Below, in pieces: positions 18,201 through 22,974 of a DNA stretch of 22,974 nt; position 1 is the first letter of the stretch, and every line of letters starts with the position of its first letter. The translations under genes and the position numbers were made by a program. The notes below the pieces were generated by a model. It saw nothing but the letters and a program-made list of their open reading frames with translations, was not told the origin of the DNA and did no database searches. The stretch comes from DASUFH01 sp036274645 (GTDB lineage Bacteria; Acidobacteriota; Terriglobia; 20CM-2-55-15): the NCBI GenBank assembly GCA_036274645.1, contig DASUFH010000047.1:1-22974 (forward strand), read 5' to 3'.

Positions 18201-18286
18201 CTCCTGGGATCAAGGCGAAAGTTGTTGAGATTCTCGAAGGAACAGAACCCGCTTTCGTGAACCGCAAGCGGAAATACGGACTTTGA
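15197..18286 (+). CDS. TrlF-family protein: PHP phosphoesterase plus ABC/SMC-type ATPase
   Basis: The protein has 1029 residues. An N-terminal PHP domain shows WDLHVHTPCS (H16, H18), GINDY (D56), PVVEF (E87), NLHV (H116) and CSDAH (D274, H276), a complete-looking set of metal ligands. CFTWIKADSTFEGLRH (290-305) is a TrlF-family block. The ATPase has Walker A GNKGSGKS (367-374), a helical coiled-coil insert at about 490-780, the signature LSPGERG near 909, Walker B VIDQPEENLDN (D935), and the H-loop VTHNPN. PHP domains hydrolyse phosphoesters and are known as nucleases or phosphatases; the SMC-like ATPase suggests DNA sensing. GAGGTG lies 5 bases before the ATG. It is more AT-rich in places (48% GC at 17101-17160) than the helicase. 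A nuclease effector role is inferred. Confidence 0.87.
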   Translation: MSSNPAGSTWKKWDLHVHTPCSLVQNYGGDTEDTWEAFLGDLEQLPSDFKVLGINDYIFIEGYERVRKAKREHGRLRNIDLILPVVEFRLDKFAGVVKKDNDGKYSRSDWNRVNLHVIFDELEPDLIRQQFLNALAPSYSLIPDATHLNGKWQAVITPESLKELGQMIIGAAPVDKRAAYGSPLQEGFNNLCVSLESIKNALAKHPLANRYLLAVGKTEWDNMKWDDQSIAEKRNVINGVELVFTASPSPEAYGNARKRLTEAKVNDRLLDCSDAHALSTSEDKDRIGNCFTWIKADSTFEGLRHAVTEFDERVFVGDLPPKRLMVTGTRTKYASAVTIKKKAGSPLIEEWFHVDLPLNHDLVAIIGNKGSGKSALADVAALAGSTRNYEKFSFLTEDRFRDPKAKLAGHFIGTLRWEDGKESSRELHLNPSSSDVERVKYLPQSYLEALCNELVGGGSSTFDRELRKIIYTHVPEDERLGFHSLDELLNFKVAEIETEREQVMQQLSKHNEEIIAIEKKLAPEFFERLRAQLEAKEGELQSLEDAKPAEVADPSASDAARSEAALAGAKLQGLEGELASIRAQENAARDKKASATKRGALVNRAVQTLRNYERAHQQFLDDLGGALNDIGGDLAAGDLVSLTIKTTKLETIGAELKAEAEAQDRRLNSQDETGIIHRRFAVEAEITGIKGTLDEKQRLFVVYREQLAQWERARAELIGTSDKVDSIEWFKAQTQELERLPDRLSQLRKTREATVRRLHEQIEKNVAEYERLYLPVQDFVKSAAIMDMPLPLAFNVRIAEEGFQDNFINRINRQTRGSFSGIDESNQVLHNVLRETDFGDPDATIEFVKRIDDMLHFDRRDIGNGTQMQPADQLRKGNELKDVYDFIHGLSYLQPRYSLTYGEQEIARLSPGERGLLLLVFYLLVDKDDIPLVIDQPEENLDNQTIFKILVTCIKAAKRRRQVIMVTHNPNLAVVCDAEQIICASCDKANSVFNYVSGAIESPGIKAKVVEILEGTEPAFVNRKRKYGL

Positions 18287-18302
18287 GGAAGGAAGTCGAC
18301 TC

Positions 18303-19721
18303 GTGACGCCCATACCGGCCAGTCCCAAGAGCGACCGCATCAAGCATTGGAACGACTGTCCCGGCTCTCATTCCGAGCGCCAAAGGGTAGGCCTCATCCT
18401 CTGCGCCGATTGGGGCAAAGAGACGACGAAACGGGCGCTCTATGCAGCAGATGTAGGAGCCCCCCGGGTCTATAGGCTGCCCCCGCCCTCTTCGGGGTGG
18501 ACCCTATCCACCGTTCTCGAGGCCGCGCGCGAGCGCGCCAACTCTGGCTCTGCGCTCTGCACATTCGATGTCCCTCTTGGTGTTTCCGAAGGTTATCTGG
18601 CCGCCACTCTCAAATCTCGGAACCGACAAGGATCCGGCTTCCTTCAGTTTCTCCAGCAATCCGCAAGGTTCCCGGACTTCTTCAACCCCGTTCATAACGC
18701 TGAAGACTGGTCCGTCGAGCGACCATTCTTTGCTGTACCCGGCGGCCCGGGCTCACTGAATGCCTTCCGCAGAAAAGCCCAGGAGTTGGGTGTCGACCAA
18801 CTCGAGCGGCAGATCGACAAGGTCACTGACGCGAAACCGGTCTTTATCGCGTCTGGAATTCCCGGCAGTGTGGGCAGCGCAGCCATCGCGCTCTGGCGCG
18901 AACTCGCTCCGTTGCTCCTGAAGAACCGGACGTTCCGAGTGTGGCCTTTCGAAGGAAGGTTGACTGATCTCCGGCGAACGCCAGTGATCGTCGGCGAGAT
19001 CTATCCCGGCGCGGCATACACCTCGGCCCTTGCGGAAGCGATTCCTGCGCCGCGCCTCCGCCTCGCCAAGACACGCGCCGAAACACGACGGTCGGCCTTG
19101 AGTGTTCTTCACTCAATGCGCTGGGCTCTGGATCTTGACGTCCGGTTCGACGGTGTTCAGGAAGCGGAAGAGTCTGAGGACGATTTCGATGCCTGCCTCA
19201 CCGCTGCCGGTCTCCTGCGATGCGTCCTTCAGGGGTTGCCTCTGTACGCGATATTCGAGGATGTTGCCGGGGTGGAAGGCGGAATCCTTGGCGCCGGCAC
19301 GATCGACTTTTCGCGCCCGGCTCAAGGTTTCCCCGCCGATGCAGCACAGGAAACACCCCAGCCACCGAGGAGCGCAGCCGCTCCGGTCACGGGCCAGACT
19401 TTCCGATGCCCAATTTCGGGCTGCGACAAGGTCTTCCAGAAGTCACGCTGGGGTTGGGACGCTCACGTCGGTTCTCTGAAAAAACATCCCCAATGGCGTC
19501 CCGACCTGACTTCGCCACCCCTGCGCTGTGAAGCCTTCAGGCGCGAATTTCCTGAGTTTTTCGATCAGGCATCGAGCGCTCAGCTGGACCCATCCGAAAG
19601 GCAGCGGAGACAAATGCTTTCGTTGCGACAACATCCCACTGCGATTCTGCCGAAACGCAGGCGACGGGCGTTGCGACCAACGTACAAGCGGTCCGGTGGA
19701 GCGGAGAGCGGTTCAACGTGA
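18303..19721 (+). CDS. DUF429 (RNase H-like) protein with C-terminal C2H2 zinc finger
   Basis: The protein has 472 residues. The DUF429 pattern is visible: LILCADWGKET (D36), TFDVPLGV (D89), GEIYPGAAY (E232) and SEDDFDACLTAA (D293, D294, D296). These acidic residues fit an RNase H-like metal site, so a nuclease is predicted for the family, not proven. After a proline-rich linker (about 338-365) comes a zinc finger, C369-x4-C374-x13-H388-x6-H395, with the C2H2-like core KVFQKSRWGWDAHVGSLKKH. The C-terminus is basic (KRRRRALRPTYKR). The finger and basic tail suggest nucleic-acid binding. Start GTG at 18303 has AGGAAGGAAG 7 bases upstream, in the 16-base gap after TrlF. Its TGA overlaps the GTG of darT by 4 bases. 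The DUF429 call rests on motif memory only. Confidence 0.7.
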   Translation: MTPIPASPKSDRIKHWNDCPGSHSERQRVGLILCADWGKETTKRALYAADVGAPRVYRLPPPSSGWTLSTVLEAARERANSGSALCTFDVPLGVSEGYLAATLKSRNRQGSGFLQFLQQSARFPDFFNPVHNAEDWSVERPFFAVPGGPGSLNAFRRKAQELGVDQLERQIDKVTDAKPVFIASGIPGSVGSAAIALWRELAPLLLKNRTFRVWPFEGRLTDLRRTPVIVGEIYPGAAYTSALAEAIPAPRLRLAKTRAETRRSALSVLHSMRWALDLDVRFDGVQEAEESEDDFDACLTAAGLLRCVLQGLPLYAIFEDVAGVEGGILGAGTIDFSRPAQGFPADAAQETPQPPRSAAAPVTGQTFRCPISGCDKVFQKSRWGWDAHVGSLKKHPQWRPDLTSPPLRCEAFRREFPEFFDQASSAQLDPSERQRRQMLSLRQHPTAILPKRRRRALRPTYKRSGGAESGST

Positions 19722-20368
19722 CGTCTCCGCCAGCAAGTCCCAAGATCTACCACATCACCCATAGGCGGAATTTTCCGAGCATCATTCAGGATGGCGGCCT
19801 GCTCTGCGACCGCGACATGATTCTCCGACAGGGACCTGCGATGGCCATCGGCATCCCTAACATCAAACAGCGTCGGGTCGAGGAACTAAACGTTCCCTGC
19901 CATCCGGGAACGAGAGTTGGGGATTACGTGCCGTTCTACTTGTGTCCGCGGTCCGTCATGTTGTTCCTGATTTACAAGAGGAATCATCCGGACCTCCACT
20001 TTAGGGAAGGTCAGAATGAGATCGTCCACCTGGAAGCGGACCTTCTGAGCGTAGTGGCGTGGGCGCAAGCGCAAGGTCGACGTTGGGCCTTTTCTCTTTC
20101 GAACGCCGGCGCCCGGTACACGCAATTTCGGGCCGACGTGAACAGCCTCGACGAACTGGATTGGACCGCGATCGCGGCGACTGATTTTCGGGATGCGCAG
20201 GTCAAGGAAAGGAAGCAGGCGGAATTTCTGGTTCATGAGCGTTTCCCATTCGAACTGGTGGAACGTATCGGCGTGGAATCCGAGGCGGCGCAGGCGCGAG
20301 TTGTGGCGGCTCTTGCCGGCGCTCCCCATCAGCCTCTGGTGGATGTGCGCCGGGATTGGTATTTTTGA
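19718..20368 (+). CDS. darT: DarT, ssDNA thymidine ADP-ribosyltransferase toxin
   Basis: The protein has 216 residues, the normal DarT length. Motifs: KIYHITHRRNFPSIIQDGGL (9-28) for NAD binding; IPNIKQRR (46-53), carrying the catalytic-loop arginine; GDYVPFYLCPRSVML (68-82); and KERKQAEFLVHERFPFE (163-179), in which E169 is the likely catalytic glutamate. DarT transfers ADP-ribose from NAD to thymidine in single-stranded DNA, blocking replication; in other bacteria DarTG stops phages by modifying phage DNA. The start is GTG, overlapping the stop of the DUF429 gene, so translation is probably coupled and low. DarG follows after 18 bases. All key residues appear intact, so the toxin is likely active. 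Confidence 0.93.
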   Translation: MTSPPASPKIYHITHRRNFPSIIQDGGLLCDRDMILRQGPAMAIGIPNIKQRRVEELNVPCHPGTRVGDYVPFYLCPRSVMLFLIYKRNHPDLHFREGQNEIVHLEADLLSVVAWAQAQGRRWAFSLSNAGARYTQFRADVNSLDELDWTAIAATDFRDAQVKERKQAEFLVHERFPFELVERIGVESEAAQARVVAALAGAPHQPLVDVRRDWYF

Positions 20369-20370
20369 AG

Positions 20371-20379
20371 GGAAGGGAG
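20371..20379 (+). promoter_or_regulatory. strong ribosome binding site of darG
   Basis: GGAAGGGAG lies 7 bases before the ATG at 20387 and directly after the darT stop. By contrast darT has a GTG start overlapping the upstream gene. This favours more antitoxin than toxin from the same message. Confidence 0.6.
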
Positions 20380-20386
20380 TTACGCC

Positions 20387-21460
20387 ATGATCAAGTACAA
20401 GACGGGTGACATCCTTTCAGAACCTGTCGACGCTCTGGTCAACACGGTGAACTGTGACGGATTCATGGGGCGCGGGATCGCGCTGCAATTCAAGCAGGCG
20501 TGGCCGGAAAACTTCGAGCGCTATGCCGCGGCTTGCCGCCGCAAAGAAGTTGAGCCCGGACGAATGTTTATCTACGAAACCGGACGCCTCACGCCGCCGC
20601 GGTTTATTGTCAATTTCCCTACCAAACGGCATTGGCGCGGGAAGTCCAGAATGGAAGATATCGAATCGGGACTGGCCGCTCTGGTGTCGGAGATTCGGAA
20701 GCGCGGTATACGCTCCATCGCGATCCCACCGCTGGGAGCGGGCCTGGGAGGCCTGAACTGGACGGACGTTCGTCCACGGATCGAGCGGGCTGTCCGTGAG
20801 GTTCCGAACGTGAAAGTCGTCGTGTTCGAACCGCTCAACAGCCCATTCAAGACAGCCGCTCGCGGAAAGGTTCGCGGAATGACAGCCGGACGCGCGGCGC
20901 TCATCGGCCTGATGGACCGGTACCTCGCGGGACTGATGGATCCCTTCATCTCCCTCCTGGAGATTCATAAGCTGATGTACTTCATGCAGGAGGCCGGAGA
21001 GCTGCTCAGGCTTCGTCTGGTGAAGGGACCCTACGGCCCCTACGCGGAAAACCTCCGCAACGTGCTGGCCGCCATGGAGGGTCATTTCATATCCGGTTAT
21101 GGCGACGGAGGGGATGCGCCGAACAAGACTCTCGAACTCGTTCCTGGCGCCGCCAAAGATGCCCGCACGAATCTTCAGAAACGGCCGGACACCAACGCGC
21201 GCTTCGAGAAGGTGGCGCATCTGGTCGAGGGGTTTGAATCGCCATTCGGGTTGGAACTTCTCGCCACGGTTCACTGGGTGATGCAGCATGAGGGCGCGCG
21301 CTCCCTCGAACAAGTCGTTTCCGCCATCTACGACTGGAACGAACGAAAACGCCAATTCGAGCGGGAGCAGATCAGGCTCGCCCAAAGCATTCTGCTGGAA
21401 CAGGGGTGGATCACGGCCGAACCCCCGGTGGAACCTGAGAGATCAGGGGATCTTCGATGA
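20387..21460 (+). CDS. darG: DarG, macrodomain DNA ADP-ribosylglycohydrolase antitoxin
   Basis: The protein has 357 residues. The N-terminal macrodomain (1-150) shows KTGDIL, VDALVNTVNCDGFMGRGIAL (14-33), FPTKRHWRGKS with K80, and AIPPLGAGLGGLNW. From memory, DarG of Thermus aquaticus also uses a lysine numbered 80 for catalysis. The C-terminal half (about 170-345), including LEIHKLMYFMQEAGE and LVKGPYGPYAENLR, matches the DarT-binding domain. DarG removes ADP-ribose from thymidine in DNA and also binds DarT. It has the best ribosome binding site of the operon. It is complete in length, so the pair forms an intact DarTG unit placed within a larger defence operon. Confidence 0.93.
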   Translation: MIKYKTGDILSEPVDALVNTVNCDGFMGRGIALQFKQAWPENFERYAAACRRKEVEPGRMFIYETGRLTPPRFIVNFPTKRHWRGKSRMEDIESGLAALVSEIRKRGIRSIAIPPLGAGLGGLNWTDVRPRIERAVREVPNVKVVVFEPLNSPFKTAARGKVRGMTAGRAALIGLMDRYLAGLMDPFISLLEIHKLMYFMQEAGELLRLRLVKGPYGPYAENLRNVLAAMEGHFISGYGDGGDAPNKTLELVPGAAKDARTNLQKRPDTNARFEKVAHLVEGFESPFGLELLATVHWVMQHEGARSLEQVVSAIYDWNERKRQFEREQIRLAQSILLEQGWITAEPPVEPERSGDLR

Positions 21461-21467
21461 GGAACAT

Positions 21468-21554
21468 ATGCGTGAGGAACGCCTGAGCCGCAACCTATCT
21501 GAGATGCGACAGCGACTCACCGGTTTGTGTATTTGTGAGAGTCGCCAGTATTAA
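21468..21554 (+). CDS. possible 28-residue ORF between darG and the AAA gene
   Basis: The ATG lies 7 bases after the darG stop, with GAGGA 5 bases upstream. The product is MREERLSRNLSEMRQRLTGL followed by eight more residues, charged and helix-like. Its end overlaps the proposed GTG start of the AAA gene by 20 bases in another frame. It could be a leader peptide coupling translation into the AAA gene, which itself has no visible ribosome binding site, or it may be chance. Confidence 0.3.
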   Translation: MREERLSRNLSEMRQRLTGLCICESRQY

Positions 21555-22974
21555 GCTCGGAAACGTTCCCCCGGTCCTGCGCTTTGAGGTCGAGGGCCTC
21601 TCAGATCTTGTCGTTATCGCTGGGCCAAACGGCGTCGGCAAGTCCCGGCTAGTTTCGGCGATGCTGCGCTATTTTCAGACATTCAATGAAACGAGCACAT
21701 CGTTCGAGATCGTGTCGACGAGTGATTCCGAAACCAGGGCATGGGGTAAGGACCGCCTTCAAACGTCAACCCCAAACGATGCGCAGAAACTCCGAGCGAT
21801 GCTGGAACAGAACCAACGGAGAAGGAATCTAACCAGCACGGTGCTTTACTACGAGAGCGACAGGAGCATTCATGAGGTTAAACCACTGAAGTTCCAGTTC
21901 GACTACTCGGATCCCTGGGAAGAGCAGATCGGGCAACGTTTCTCATTCAATCCGCTCAAGAGCAGGTGGCAAGACACCATCCACGCGATTTTCAAGAAGA
22001 TCCAGAATCAGAAGAACTCGATCGCATCCAGAGCGATTCAGCTGAAGGAGGCAGGGCATTCGACCATGAATCTGGAATTCGCTGATCCACTCGACCCATT
22101 TCGCGAAGCCTTTGACAGGTTGCTCGGCCCGAAACGACTAGTCGGCGTGGACATCCAAAAACAGACCCTCAGGTACGCGGAGGGCGAACGAGAAGACAAC
22201 GTAGCGTCCCTCAGCAGCGGAGAACGGGAGGTGCTGAACATCATCTTTGATTTCATTCTCCGCCAGCCAAGCGATTGCGTCGTGTTTTTTGACGAGCCGG
22301 AGTTGCACCTTCATCCAGAGCTGCTTCACAAGCTGATAGCCACTCTGAGGTCTGTAGGAAAGAACAATCAGTTTTTCCTTGTTTCTCACTCTCCATCGGT
22401 CATTTCGGCATCTATCGAGGATTCGGTTGTGTTTCTTACGCCTCCGAAAGGGGACGGATCAAACCAGGCGGTCCTGGTCAAGCCTGATGACCTAACGTCA
22501 AGCGTACTGCACAAGTTGGGTCAATCTATCGGAGTCGTCGCTCTTGGCAGAAAGATCGCGCTGATAGAAGGCAACGAGTCCAGCCTCGACAAGCAGACGT
22601 ATGGGCAGATTCTTGAGAACCGTTGTCCGAACATAGTTCTTCAACCGGTGGGTGGTAAGGATCAGCTGATCTCCTTCGAGACAGTCCTCAACAACATACT
22701 CAATAGGACCATTTGGGGCGTGGAGTTCTATATGCTCGCCGATAGAGATGTCGCCCCGCAAAGTCTCCCCGTCCCGGATATATCAGCAAGATCCAACGGT
22801 CGGTTTAGGGTCCTCGAACGCTATCACTTGGAGAACTATTTTCTCGACCAACGAGTGTTAGCTGCCTGCTTTGAGGATCAAGAGCCAGGAGGTTCTTGGC
22901 TGCGCGACGAGGTTCAGATCAGTACTAAGCTGATCGAGATCGCTAAGTCGTACTTGAGTTATGCGACGGCACTG
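21535..22974 (+). CDS. AAA ATPase with TOPRIM-like (DUF4435-type) C-terminus, cut by the right edge
   Basis: The frame is open from GTG at 21535 to the last base: 480 residues with no stop, so the C-terminus is missing. The start follows an in-frame TGA at 21484, and no ATG fits before the first strand. Motifs: Walker A GPNGVGKS (30-37), signature LSSGERE (226-232), Walker B VVFFDEPELHLHPE (D253, E254) and H-loop VSHSP (283-287). The C-terminal domain shows ALIEGNES (E345), YMLADRDV (D403, D405) and RYHLENYFLD (429-438), which fits DUF4435/TOPRIM-like nuclease partners of OLD-type ATPases. Such proteins cleave or sense nucleic acid in phage defence. It is more AT-rich than darTG. Whether it belongs to the same operon or is a separate neighbour is open. 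Confidence 0.83.
   Translation, partial: MRVASIKLGNVPPVLRFEVEGLSDLVVIAGPNGVGKSRLVSAMLRYFQTFNETSTSFEIVSTSDSETRAWGKDRLQTSTPNDAQKLRAMLEQNQRRRNLTSTVLYYESDRSIHEVKPLKFQFDYSDPWEEQIGQRFSFNPLKSRWQDTIHAIFKKIQNQKNSIASRAIQLKEAGHSTMNLEFADPLDPFREAFDRLLGPKRLVGVDIQKQTLRYAEGEREDNVASLSSGEREVLNIIFDFILRQPSDCVVFFDEPELHLHPELLHKLIATLRSVGKNNQFFLVSHSPSVISASIEDSVVFLTPPKGDGSNQAVLVKPDDLTSSVLHKLGQSIGVVALGRKIALIEGNESSLDKQTYGQILENRCPNIVLQPVGGKDQLISFETVLNNILNRTIWGVEFYMLADRDVAPQSLPVPDISARSNGRFRVLERYHLENYFLDQRVLAACFEDQEPGGSWLRDEVQISTKLIEIAKSYLSYATAL

Noticed and set aside
20417..21385. Minus-strand open frame of 322 codons opposite darG
   Set aside because: Shadow of darG, whose macrodomain and DarT-binding motifs are clear on the plus strand.

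Overview
The window looks like a chromosomal segment of a high-GC soil-type bacterium, most likely an acidobacterium of the Solibacter/Bryobacter kind. The basis is inference from gene content: a secreted PQQ-type beta-propeller protein beginning its mature part with WPQWRGP, a CotH-family protein, a LigC-like Gfo/Idh/MocA dehydrogenase, and GTACAATC boxes upstream of two genes. No rRNA, tRNA, CRISPR array, transposase or integrase was recognised. No taxonomic search could be run.

Left part (1-7117), ordinary chromosome on both strands. In order: a CHAD-domain protein cut by the left edge (minus), a secreted beta-propeller protein (plus), a Gfo/Idh/MocA dehydrogenase (minus), an EVE-domain protein (plus), a DEAD-box RNA helicase (minus) and a secreted CotH-like protein (plus). 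Three copies of a 20-base palindrome sit only in the two convergent gene junctions. A different hairpin lies upstream of the CotH gene.

Boundary (7118-7773): about 650 bases with no large gene. It holds three possible tandem micro-ORFs and a terminator-like hairpin with a T-tract just before the first gene of the right part.

Right part (7774 to the right edge): everything is on the plus strand, tightly spaced and defence-like. The order is a DrmD-type SNF2 helicase, a large Eco57I/DrmMI-type adenine methyltransferase, a hidden 44-residue ORF overlapping both neighbours by 4 bases, a TrlF-family PHP-phosphoesterase/ABC-type ATPase, a DUF429 (RNase H-like) protein with a C2H2 zinc finger, DarT, DarG, a possible 28-residue ORF, and an AAA ATPase with a TOPRIM-like/DUF4435 C-terminus cut by the right edge. 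The first two genes resemble the class 1 DISARM-specific pair, but the DISARM core genes drmA, drmB and drmC do not follow. TrlF and DUF429-zinc-finger genes stand in their place, and darT starts inside the stop codon of the DUF429 gene. The working idea is one polycistronic composite defence locus. The methyltransferase and helicase would mark and survey DNA, TrlF and DUF429 would be candidate nuclease effectors, and DarTG would be an abortive-infection module translated from the same message. The family assignments are fairly firm; the idea that these genes act as one system is inference.
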